This document shows, one piece after another, positions 25,943 through 33,569 of a DNA stretch of 64,000 nucleotides. The translations under genes were made by a program, and so were the position numbers. Source of the DNA: Streptomonospora litoralis. GTDB taxonomy: Bacteria > Actinomycetota > Actinomycetes > Streptosporangiales > Streptosporangiaceae. Below the pieces are notes generated by a model. The model did not search any database. It was not told the origin of the DNA and saw nothing but the letters and a program-made list of their open reading frames with translations. Location of the stretch: positions 4,769,101 through 4,833,100 of the forward strand of contig NZ_CP036455.1 of the NCBI RefSeq assembly GCF_004323735.1. Reading direction: 5' to 3'. Each line of letters opens with the position of its first letter. The first letter of the stretch is position 1.

Positions 25943-28900
25943 GTGAAACCGAGCATCCCCCATCCGCCACCCCCAGCCTCCTCCTCTCCCCCACCCACCT
26001 CTCTCGCCGTGCGTGCGGGCGCGGGCCTGCGGTCCGCGCTGCGGCGGTCGGCCGCCGGCCTGCGGCGGGGCACCGTGGTCGCGCTGGCGGCCGCGGTCGC
26101 CGCGGGCACGGCCGCCGCCGCACCCGCCTCGGCCGACGACCTGCCCTTCCGCGACCCCGACCTGTCCGTCGACGAGCGCGTCGCCGACCTGCTGGGGCGG
26201 CTCACACGCGACGAGAAGATCGCGATGCTGCACCAGTACCAGCCGGCGATCCCGCGGTTGGACATCGGCGCGTTCCGCACCGGAACCGAGGCGCTGCACG
26301 GCGTCGCGTGGCTGGGCGAGGCCACCGTGTTCCCGCAGTCGGTCGGCCTGGGCGGCACGTGGAACCCCGACCTGCTGGAGCGCATCGGCGACGCCGTCGG
26401 CACCGAAATGCGCGGGTTCCACGCCCAGGACCCCGCGGCCCACGGGCTCAACGTGTGGGCACCGGTGGCCGACCCGCTGCGCGACCCCCGGTGGGGCCGC
26501 AACGAGGAGGGCTACTCCGAGGACGCCGGACTGACAGGCACCATGGCCAAGGCGTACACCGACGGACTGAGCGGCGACGACGACTTCTACCTGAAGACCG
26601 CGCCGACGCTGAAGCACTTCGCCGGCTACAACATCGAGGCCAAGCGCGATCAGATCTCGGTCACCGTTCCCCCGCGCACGCTGCACGAATACGTCTACCC
26701 GGCGTTCCGCCCGGCCATCGAGTCGGGCGACGCGACCGGGGTGATGGCCGCCTACAACCTGATCAACGGGCGTCCGGCGCACGTCTCCCCGCTGCTTGAC
26801 GAAGTGCGGTCGTGGAGCGAGCGCGAGCCCATGATCGTCAGCGACGCCTACGGGCCGTCCAACGTGGTCAACACCCAGAACTACTACGAGTCCCATCCGC
26901 AGTCGCACGCGGCGATGCTCAAGGCTGGCATCGACAGCTTCACCGACCAGGCCACCGACTCCTCGCTGACGATCGACGCGGTGACCTCGGCGCTGGAGCA
27001 GGGGCTGATCACCGAGGCCGACATCGACCGGGCGGTGGGGCACAGCCTGTCCATCCGCTTCCGGCTGGGCGAGTTCGACCCGGACTCGCTCAACCCCTAC
27101 GACGACATCACGCCCGAGGCCATCGACTCCCCCGAGCACCGCAAGCTGGCGCGCGAGGCGGCCGCCGAACAGATGACGCTGCTGAAGAACGACGGCACGC
27201 TGCCGTTGGACGCCGGCGAGGACAGCGAAGTCGCGGTCGTCGGCCCGCTCGCCGAAACGCTGTACGAGGACTGGTACAGCGGCACGATGCCCTACGAGGT
27301 CACCCCGGCCGAGGGAATCGCCGAGCGCCTGGGCGACGGCGGCTCGGTCGCCACGTCCGAGGGCGCCGACCGCGTCCGGCTGACCACGCCGGACGGCCGG
27401 GCGGTGACGGCCTCCGCCGCCGAGGACGGCGGCGTGCTGCGTGTCGCCGAGGGCGGCGACAGCGCGGACCAGGCCGTCAGCGTCTTCGAGTGGGGGCAAG
27501 GCGTGGTCACGCTGCGCACCGAGGCCAACGGCAAGGTCGTCGGGCTCGGCGAGGGCAACCGGCTGTACAACGACCAGGAGCAGCCCAACGGCTGGTTCGT
27601 CCAGCAGCTGTTCCGCTTCGAGGAGGTCGGCGACGGCCGGGTGGTGCTGAAGTACGACGGCTACGACACCTGGAACCAGAAGTACGTGTCCATCGGCGAG
27701 GACGGCGCGCTCACGGTCGACGCCGACACCCCCGAGCAGGCGGCGGAGTTCGAGGTGGAGACGCTGTCCGACGGCACCGAAGCCGCCGCCGAAGCGGCTG
27801 CGGGCAAGGACGCGGCCGTGGTCGTCGTGGGCAACATGCCCTTCATCAACGCGCGCGAGACCGATGACCGGGAGGACATCGCGCTGCCGAAGACGCAGCG
27901 GGAGCTGATCCAGGCGGTGACCGAGGCGAACCCGAACACCGTCGTCGTGCTGGAGTCGAGTTATCCGCAGGCGGTGCCGTGGGCGCAGAAGAACGTCCCG
28001 GCGATGCTGTGGACGTCCCACGCCGGGCAGGAGACCGGCAACGCGCTCGCCTCGGTGCTGTTCGGCGACACCAACCCGGCGGGCCGGCTGCCGCAGACCT
28101 GGTACCGCTCGACCGAGGACCTGCCGAAGATGAGCAACTACGACATCATCGACTCGGGCCACACCTACCAGTACTTCGAGGGCGATCCGCTGTACGCGTT
28201 CGGGCACGGGCTGTCCTACACGGAGTTCGAGTACGGGCGCCCGCAGCTGGACCGGCGCAAGATCGACGAGGACGGCAGCGTGACCGTGCGGGTTCCGGTG
28301 ACCAACACCGGCGAACGCGACGGCGACGAGGTGGTGCAGCTCTACACCCACCAGAACCGCTCACGGGTGGAGCAGCCGAACAAGGAGCTGCGCGACTTCG
28401 AGCGGGTGCACATCGAGGCCGGTGAGACGGTCACAGTGGAGCTGCAGATCGAGGCGGCGGACCTGGCGTTCTGGGACGTGACCCGGCAGCGGATGGTCGT
28501 GGAGCGCGCGAGCCACGACGTGCTGGTCGGTTCCGCCTCCGACGACATCCGGCGCGAGACGCGCCTGCGCGTCCGCGGTGACCGCATCCCGCCCCGGGAC
28601 CTGTCCGAGGACACCCGGGCGGCCGACTTCGACCGCTACTCCGACGGCGTGGAGATCGTCGACGAGAGCAAGGTGAAGGGCATGTCCGTGGAGGGCTCGG
28701 CGGGCGACTGGATCGCCTTCGACGGCTCCGACCTGCGGCACCTGAAGGGCTTCACCGCCCAGACCGCTCGGGAGAAGGAGGGTGAGACCGGTCTGCAGAT
28801 CCGGCTGGGTTCGCCCGACGGCCGCCTGCTGGGCACGGCGGAGGTCCCGAGCACGGACGGCAAGTACGAGTACGAGGAGATCGAGACGGATCTGCGCCGC

Positions 28901-28987
28901 ACCGGCGGCAAGCACCGGGACGTGTACCTGGTGTTCGACGGTGACCTGCGGATCAGCGACTTCTCGCTGACCAAGCGCCACCGGTAG
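25943..28987 (+). CDS. Secreted multidomain GH3 glycosidase with inserted domain and C-terminal CBM6-like module
   Basis: A 1014-residue exported enzyme. A long basic N-terminal region and Ala-rich signal peptide (VVALAAAVAAGTAAAAPASA) precede the GH3 barrel. The barrel carries GRNEEGYSEDA, KHFAGYN and the nucleophile Asp301 in MIVSDAYG. The second GH3 domain (LAREAAAEQMTLLKNDGTLPL) is interrupted at about residues 470-610 by a beta-rich insertion with repeated Gly/Trp turns, reminiscent of a fascin or PA14-type insert. An FnIII-like domain follows, then a last block of 115 residues (SAGDWIAFDGSDL) like CBM6. GTG 25943 follows GAGG. Beta-xylosidase or beta-glucosidase activity is inferred. 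Confidence 0.88.
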   Translation: MKPSIPHPPPPASSSPPPTSLAVRAGAGLRSALRRSAAGLRRGTVVALAAAVAAGTAAAAPASADDLPFRDPDLSVDERVADLLGRLTRDEKIAMLHQYQPAIPRLDIGAFRTGTEALHGVAWLGEATVFPQSVGLGGTWNPDLLERIGDAVGTEMRGFHAQDPAAHGLNVWAPVADPLRDPRWGRNEEGYSEDAGLTGTMAKAYTDGLSGDDDFYLKTAPTLKHFAGYNIEAKRDQISVTVPPRTLHEYVYPAFRPAIESGDATGVMAAYNLINGRPAHVSPLLDEVRSWSEREPMIVSDAYGPSNVVNTQNYYESHPQSHAAMLKAGIDSFTDQATDSSLTIDAVTSALEQGLITEADIDRAVGHSLSIRFRLGEFDPDSLNPYDDITPEAIDSPEHRKLAREAAAEQMTLLKNDGTLPLDAGEDSEVAVVGPLAETLYEDWYSGTMPYEVTPAEGIAERLGDGGSVATSEGADRVRLTTPDGRAVTASAAEDGGVLRVAEGGDSADQAVSVFEWGQGVVTLRTEANGKVVGLGEGNRLYNDQEQPNGWFVQQLFRFEEVGDGRVVLKYDGYDTWNQKYVSIGEDGALTVDADTPEQAAEFEVETLSDGTEAAAEAAAGKDAAVVVVGNMPFINARETDDREDIALPKTQRELIQAVTEANPNTVVVLESSYPQAVPWAQKNVPAMLWTSHAGQETGNALASVLFGDTNPAGRLPQTWYRSTEDLPKMSNYDIIDSGHTYQYFEGDPLYAFGHGLSYTEFEYGRPQLDRRKIDEDGSVTVRVPVTNTGERDGDEVVQLYTHQNRSRVEQPNKELRDFERVHIEAGETVTVELQIEAADLAFWDVTRQRMVVERASHDVLVGSASDDIRRETRLRVRGDRIPPRDLSEDTRAADFDRYSDGVEIVDESKVKGMSVEGSAGDWIAFDGSDLRHLKGFTAQTAREKEGETGLQIRLGSPDGRLLGTAEVPSTDGKYEYEEIETDLRRTGGKHRDVYLVFDGDLRISDFSLTKRHR

Positions 28988-29010
28988 GCCCGCACGGCAC
29001 TCGCCCGGGG

Positions 29011-29044
29011 CCGGGCTCCCCTACCGCAAGGGAGGGGAGCCCGG
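29011..29044 (+). terminator. Terminator hairpin after the GH3 gene
   Basis: A 12-bp perfect stem (CCGGGCTCCCCT / AGGGGAGCCCGG) with a 10-base loop and TTGTCT behind it, 24 bp after the stop. Confidence 0.7.
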
Positions 29045-29112
29045 TTGTCTGCTCGCCTACCGACCTGGTCGACTCGCGCGTGCGGTCTCCGGCCCCGCCC
29101 GCCCGAGCCCCG

Positions 29113-29170
29113 CCGAGTCTTACTTCAAGGACACTTTCGGCGTCGAGACTGTCCCTGGAGCCGGGCTCGG
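29113..29170. repeat. Palindromic repeat, diverged copy
   Basis: The CCGAGTCT...GGGCTCGG dyad with inner AAGGACA...TGTCCCT and central TTCGGCGTCGA closely resembles 35861-35915. It is related to the near-perfect palindrome at 59245. It lies between convergent genes. Confidence 0.65.
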
Positions 29171-29271
29171 CGCGCCGCCCGGCGGCCACCGATGACCCTG
29201 GCATATGTAATCCGCGCGCTACTCGGCGCCGGCGGCCGTAACCACCGGCGCCGAGTGGCGAGGCATCCGCG

Positions 29272-30315
29272 TCAGGCAGCGGCGCGTTCCGCCGAAGGGC
29301 GGCGGTACCGGGACGTGTGCCGGATGGCCGGAGGCATGTACTCCATGTCGAGCTTGCTGACATCGGTCCCGGGCGGGACGATCTCGTCGATCCGGTCGAG
29401 CATCTTGTCGTCGAGGGTGACCTCGGCGCCGGCGAGCAGGTCGTCGAGGTGGCCCATCGTGCGCGGCCCGGCAATCGCCGAGGTCACACCCGGGTGGGCG
29501 ATCGCGAAAGCCATCGCCAGGTGCGTCAGCGGCATCCCGGCCTCTTCGGCGACGGGGAGGAGGGCCTCGACTGCGTCGAGGCGGCGCTCGTCGCGCAGGT
29601 GGTTGAACCCGTACTGGGACCGGTGGGTGTCCGCCGTCTCGCCCTTGCGGTAGCGGCCGGTGAGCATGCCGCCGGCCAGCGGACTCCAGACGAGCGTGCC
29701 CATCCCGCAGCGCTGGGCGATAGGCAGCACCTCGCGTTCGATCCCCCGGTTGAGGATCGAGTACGGCGGCTGCTCGGTCCGGAAGCGCTGCAGACCGCGC
29801 CGTTCGGCGACCCACTGCGCCTCGACCATCTCTGAGGGAGGCAGGGACGAGGTGCCGAACGCCCGGATCTTGCCCGCGCGTACCAGGTCGGTGAGAGCGG
29901 AGAGGGTCTCCTCGATGTCGGTCTCCGGATCGGGCCGGTGAATCTGGAACAGGTCGACGTGGTCGGTCTGCAGCCGGCGCAGCGAGTCGTCGAGGGCGCG
30001 CACCAGCCAGCGCGGCGAGGCGCCCTGCCGGTTGGGGTCGCTCCCGCCGTCGCGCGCTCCCATGGGCAGGCCCGCCTTGGTGGCGAGCACGACGCTGTCG
30101 CGGCGGCCCTTGACGGCCTTACCGACGATCTCCTCCGACTCCCCCTGCGAGTACGCATCGGCGGTATCGATGAAGTTGATCCCGGCGTCCAGGGCCTTGT
30201 GGATAATCCGGGTCGAGTCGTCGTGGTCCGGGTTGCCGATGGCCCCGAACATCATGGCGCCCAGGGCGTAAGGGCTGACCTTGATTCCGGTGCGGCCCAG
30301 CGTGCGGTACTGCAT
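29272..30315 (-). CDS. Aldo/keto reductase
   Basis: A 347-residue NADPH-dependent aldo/keto reductase. The family motifs are visible: the N-terminal MQYRTLGRTGIKVS, the catalytic Asp and Tyr in GINFIDTADAYSQGESEE, the active-site Lys in VLATKAG, and the His of DLFQIHRPDP. The cofactor-binding end has HPGVTSAIAGPRTMGHLDD. Such enzymes reduce aldehydes or ketones, often of xenobiotic origin. The gene is divergent from a TetR regulator and the 128-bp gap contains two TetR-type operators, so it is probably induced by a ligand of that regulator. Confidence 0.92.
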   Translation of the reverse strand: MQYRTLGRTGIKVSPYALGAMMFGAIGNPDHDDSTRIIHKALDAGINFIDTADAYSQGESEEIVGKAVKGRRDSVVLATKAGLPMGARDGGSDPNRQGASPRWLVRALDDSLRRLQTDHVDLFQIHRPDPETDIEETLSALTDLVRAGKIRAFGTSSLPPSEMVEAQWVAERRGLQRFRTEQPPYSILNRGIEREVLPIAQRCGMGTLVWSPLAGGMLTGRYRKGETADTHRSQYGFNHLRDERRLDAVEALLPVAEEAGMPLTHLAMAFAIAHPGVTSAIAGPRTMGHLDDLLAGAEVTLDDKMLDRIDEIVPPGTDVSKLDMEYMPPAIRHTSRYRRPSAERAAA

Positions 30316-30379
30316 GGCCGTGCCTCCAGTGGTGGTGAGCGTATGGGCGGTTCCGCCGGAGTGACGTACGATGAAACCA

Positions 30380-30398
30380 AGCGGAACAACGCTCCGCT
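30380..30398. promoter_or_regulatory. TetR-type operator 1
   Basis: AGCGGAACAACGCTCCGCT is an imperfect palindrome sharing the CGGAACA half-site with operator 2, in the aldo/keto reductase-TetR gap. Confidence 0.65.
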
Positions 30399-30405
30399 AA
30401 ATATA

Positions 30406-30420
30406 CGGAACAATGTTCCG
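30406..30420. promoter_or_regulatory. TetR-type operator 2
   Basis: CGGAACAATGTTCCG has perfect 7-bp arms around one central A. It lies 24 bp before the TetR start codon, so it could block both divergent promoters. Confidence 0.75.
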
Positions 30421-30443
30421 CTTAGCAAGTTCGAGGGAGCGGC

Positions 30444-31103
30444 ATGGGCGAACACCACAACGGGCGCAGCGGCACCGCCGAGATATCGGCGGCGCAGGCG
30501 CCGGGCGGCGGGCGCCGGGTGCGGGCCGACGCACAGCGCAACATCGACGCGGTACGCGAGGCGGCCAAGGCGGTCTTCGCCGAATCGGGTGTGGACGCGC
30601 CGGTGCGGGAGATCGCCGCGCGGGCCGGGGTCGGTGTCGGCACCCTCTACCGGCACTTCCCGCAGCGCTCGGACCTGGTGGTGGCCGTCTTCCGGCACGA
30701 GGTGGACGCCTGCGCCGCGGCCGCGCCCGAGTTGGCGGCCGCGCACCCGCCCGGCGAGGCGCTGGCGCGCTGGCTGCGCCGCTTCACCGAATTCGTGGCG
30801 ACCAAGCGGGGCCTGGCCGCGGCCCTGCATTCCGGGGATCCCGCCTTCGACGCCCTTCCCGCTCACTTCGAGGCGCACCTGCGCCCCGCCCTCGGCTCAC
30901 TACTGGAGTCCGCATCGGCCGCCGGGGAGGTCCGCGGCGACGTCGACCCGATGGAACTGCTGCACGCGGTGAGCAACCTGTGCATGGCCACCGGCGGCGA
31001 CGGCTCGGACCGGTCCCTGCGCATGGTCGACCTGCTCATCGACGGCCTGCACCACGGCGCCGCAGCCACAGCCGGCACAGCGGGGACCGATCCGCGACGC
31101 TGA
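30444..31103 (+). CDS. TetR-family transcriptional regulator
   Basis: A 219-residue repressor with an extended Gly-rich N terminus of about 30 residues, then a TetR helix-turn-helix (AVREAAKAVFAESGVDAPVREIAARAGVGVGTLYRHFPQR). The C-terminal all-helical ligand domain is of the small type common in regulators of reductases. GAGGGAGC precedes the ATG. Two operators with matching half-sites lie in the gap to the divergent aldo/keto reductase, supporting local autoregulated control. The ligand is unknown. Confidence 0.92.
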   Translation: MGEHHNGRSGTAEISAAQAPGGGRRVRADAQRNIDAVREAAKAVFAESGVDAPVREIAARAGVGVGTLYRHFPQRSDLVVAVFRHEVDACAAAAPELAAAHPPGEALARWLRRFTEFVATKRGLAAALHSGDPAFDALPAHFEAHLRPALGSLLESASAAGEVRGDVDPMELLHAVSNLCMATGGDGSDRSLRMVDLLIDGLHHGAAATAGTAGTDPRR

Positions 31104-31116
31104 GCCGTGTTCGAAA

Positions 31117-31563
31117 ACGCCGGTCTGCTGTGCGGCCGTGTTGGTCTGCCGGGTTGATGGGTGGTCTAAAGCGGCGCCGAGGACGGCGGAGGAACAGGCC
31201 CGCGCCAGACGGACCGGGTGCTCGCCGGTGGAGCACCCGGCGGGGCGGAGACGAGGCTCGATGCGGGGCAGGCGGCGACAGCCATGCGACCGGGTCGGGG
31301 CCACGAGACGCACGTAGGTGCGGCGGCAGCGGCCCGACCAACCGGCGCCAATATGCCCGGTATGCCGGTTCATACGGCGCTGATCTCACTCCTGTGGTCA
31401 TAGGAAAACACATTCCTTGGCTACGAGTACAAGATCGTCGGGCCAAGCCGCGCCGAGTCTGTCTGCAGGGACGGATTCGGCGCCGAATCCGTCCCGCAGC
31501 GTCACATTCGGCGCCGAGCATGACTCCGAGGACACCCTCGGCGCGCCTGGAGACGGACTCGCC
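31117..31563. mobile_element. Composite repeat element, shortened copy
   Basis: One outer unit (31117-31231, plus) is followed by a 78-bp segment shared with 12410-12482 (31258-31335), then a block beginning CCAACCGGCGCCAAT. That block aligns with the reverse complement of the 58-kb element, and a palindrome with central GGATTCGGCGCCGAATCC (about 31464-31500) follows. A second half-palindrome follows at 31505-31563. The core segment and the right-hand units of the large copies are missing. No gene lies in this interval. Confidence 0.6.
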
Positions 31564-31572
31564 GAGTGGGAC

Positions 31573-31989
31573 CTACCGACGTTTGGCGAAGTATCGGATC
31601 GCCAGGGGGTACGCCACCATCAGCATCAGGAACTGCGTGGTCACGAAGAACTGCGCGTCCATCCCGAACAGCAGCGTCGAGTAAACGCCGATCAGACTGA
31701 ACACCAGGGCGATCCCGCCCATGATGGCGAAGGCCGCCATGGAGATCGAGCGGTCCCGCTCATCCAGAAAGCTCCCCGATTCCGCGCGCTGGCTGTCAGT
31801 GGCCTCCTCCGGGCGCAGATGCACCCGGAGAACGCCCCAGAGTCCGAGGCAGACCACCGCCGTGACGATCGTCGTCATGACCCAGTTGGAGTGGCCGGCG
31901 TAGACCACGAGAGCGAAGGCGGGGACCGCTGCGACGGCGACGGCGACCACCAGCCACATGCGCTTCGCCCGGGTCTTAATCGTCGACAT
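31573..31989 (-). CDS. Small membrane protein paired with an XRE regulator
   Basis: A 138-residue membrane protein with four hydrophobic helices arranged as two pairs, separated by a charged loop (RPEEATDSQRAESGSFLDERD). It ends in a basic RYFAKRR tail. Its start lies inside the end of the XRE gene (14-bp overlap), so both are translated together. Small multi-helix membrane proteins coupled to a short XRE regulator are a recurrent bacterial pairing, resembling DUF2178-type proteins, in which the regulator controls its own pair. Function unknown. Confidence 0.8.
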   Translation of the reverse strand: MSTIKTRAKRMWLVVAVAVAAVPAFALVVYAGHSNWVMTTIVTAVVCLGLWGVLRVHLRPEEATDSQRAESGSFLDERDRSISMAAFAIMGGIALVFSLIGVYSTLLFGMDAQFFVTTQFLMLMVAYPLAIRYFAKRR

Positions 31990-32170
31990 GGAAGACCTCC
32001 TCGACTGACAGTTCGAAATGGCGGGCGATCCGGACCGCGAGCGAGAGTGAGGGATCGTAGCGGCCGGTCTCGATCGCGTTGACCGTCTGCCGTGAGACAC
32101 CGAGGATCTCCGCCAGCGCCCCCTGTGACAGCCCGGCCCCGGCCCGCAGATCCCTGACGTCACTTCGCAT
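31976..32170 (-). CDS. XRE-family helix-turn-helix regulator (64 aa)
   Basis: A minimal 64-residue DNA-binding protein, nearly all helix-turn-helix: VRDLRAGAGLSQGALAEILGVSRQTVNAIE, then GRYDPSLSLAVRIARHFELSVEEVF. This is the YozG/Cro type without an effector domain. The start is ATG 32170, directly at the edge of TGACAAG repeats that may be its operator. The gene overlaps the downstream membrane-protein gene. Confidence 0.9.
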   Translation of the reverse strand: MRSDVRDLRAGAGLSQGALAEILGVSRQTVNAIETGRYDPSLSLAVRIARHFELSVEEVFHVDD

Positions 32171-32171
32171 A

Positions 32172-32218
32172 TGACAAGCGTGCTTTACACCACGATGGAT
32201 TGTCAAGCTGACTTGTCA
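32172..32218. promoter_or_regulatory. Repeated TGACAAG/CTTGTCA sites before the XRE gene
   Basis: TGACAAG (32172-32178), TTGTCAAG (32200-32207) and CTTGTCA (32212-32218) surround the promoter area immediately upstream of the regulator, as expected for autoregulation. Confidence 0.5.
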
Positions 32219-32426
32219 CCTCAGCACGGCTTCCGGAATGGCGCGCCCTCTCGACCCAGCGGCCGGAGGCTGCCGCCTGAGGCTTCAACGGCACGTCCAA
32301 AGTGCGCAAACACTTCCGCAATGCCCGAGTCGTAGCTGGTCAGGCGGATAGGGGTCGGTTGCCGATGCAGACACGCTGGACCGAGCGTGCCGTCGGCGAC
32401 GCAGCGATTCGGGGGGTGATTCCGCC

Positions 32427-33317
32427 ATGACGACGCAAATGGGAGCGAGTGGTCTGGTCGGCCACCGCATGCTGGACAGCGACGGCAGCAACGTCGGAAA
32501 GATCGGTCAGGTCTACTACGACGACGAAACCGACGTACCGAAGTGGGTGACGGTACGCACCGGACTCTTCGGCAGCCACGAGAGCTTCGTGCCGCTGCAG
32601 GGATCCCGCACCGTGGAACAGGGCGTGCAGGTTCCCCATGACAAGCAGACGATCAAGGACGCGCCGCATTTCGACGTTGGCCAGCACATCTCCGTCGAGG
32701 AGGAGCGGAGCATCTACCAGCACTACGACATGCCCTATCCGGGGGTCCCGGGGCCGCGCGGCAGCCAGGAGGACCTGCGGGAGGCCGAGGAGGGCGGCAG
32801 TGGCCGCCATGCGGCCGCCGGCGCAGGTGCGATGAGCGCCCAACCGGACACGGCGACGCCGACCGGAACAGGCACGACCGCCGAATCGGGTACGGCCGCC
32901 GAGACGGGCGCGACCGCCGCCGGCGCCGGCGGCGAGGAAGCCTCGATGACACGCTCCGAGGAGCAGGTGCACGTCGGTGCCGAGCGCGACGAGGGCGAAC
33001 ACCTCCACCTGCGCAAGCACGTCGACACCGAGGAGTTCCAGGAGACGGTGCCCGTGACGCACGAGGAGGTCACCGTCGAACGCGAGCCCGTGGAGTCCGC
33101 GGAGATGGGCGACACGCGGATGGAGCCCGAGGACCAGGAGATCACGCTGCACGAGGAGCACGCCACGGTCTCCAAGGAGTCGGTTCCCGTGGAGCGGGTG
33201 CGCGTCCGCAAGCACGAGGTCACCGAGGACCAGGCGGTGCACGGCGAGCGGCGCAAGGAACGCGTCGAGCTGGAGGAGGACGAGGAGCCGCCGAGCTCCG
33301 AGCCCGGCTCCGAATAG
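32427..33317 (+). CDS. PRC-barrel plus DUF2382 stress-type protein
   Basis: A 296-residue soluble protein. Residues 8-80 form a PRC-barrel (GHRMLDSDGSNVGKIGQVYYDDE, PKWVTVRTGLFG). A Thr/Ala-rich linker follows, and residues of about 175-285 are a DUF2382 domain made of highly charged beta segments (LHLRKHVDTEEFQETVPVTHEE, VERVRVRKHEVTED). Proteins of this layout are abundant in actinobacteria and are linked to stress tolerance, but their function is undetermined. It is followed by a 15-bp perfect hairpin. Confidence 0.88.
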   Translation: MTTQMGASGLVGHRMLDSDGSNVGKIGQVYYDDETDVPKWVTVRTGLFGSHESFVPLQGSRTVEQGVQVPHDKQTIKDAPHFDVGQHISVEEERSIYQHYDMPYPGVPGPRGSQEDLREAEEGGSGRHAAAGAGAMSAQPDTATPTGTGTTAESGTAAETGATAAGAGGEEASMTRSEEQVHVGAERDEGEHLHLRKHVDTEEFQETVPVTHEEVTVEREPVESAEMGDTRMEPEDQEITLHEEHATVSKESVPVERVRVRKHEVTEDQAVHGERRKERVELEEDEEPPSSEPGSE

Positions 33318-33341
33318 CGGGACGCGGTGAATCGGACGACC

Positions 33342-33377
33342 GGCCGCCGTCCGCGCCCTTGTGCGCGGACGGCGGCC
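33342..33377 (+). terminator. Terminator hairpin after the PRC-DUF2382 gene
   Basis: GGCCGCCGTCCGCGC and its exact reverse complement enclose a 6-base loop, 25 bp after the stop. Confidence 0.65.
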
Positions 33378-33519
33378 GCGGCGTCCGGGCCCGATCGACC
33401 GAGGCGGCCGAGGCGGCTCCCGCTGTCTTCCGAGAGGTCCCACCCCTGGTGTGCGGCTGTGCGCCTACGGGGCCTCCCGGCGACAGACGGCTGCGGCTGA
33501 CGACGGCCGTCCACCGGAG

Positions 33520-33556
33520 ACCGCACCGGCGGCCCGGACGGGCCGCCGGGTGCGGT
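33520..33556 (-). terminator. Terminator hairpin after pckG
   Basis: ACCGCACCGGCGGCC pairs with GGCCGCCGGGTGCGGT (one bulge), 14 bp beyond the pckG stop on the minus strand. Confidence 0.6.
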
Positions 33557-33569
33557 AATGCGGGCCGTG

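Noticed and set aside
25658-28351. 897-residue minus-strand reading frame
   Set aside because: It lies opposite the well-supported GH3 gene and reflects its GC bias at the third codon position.
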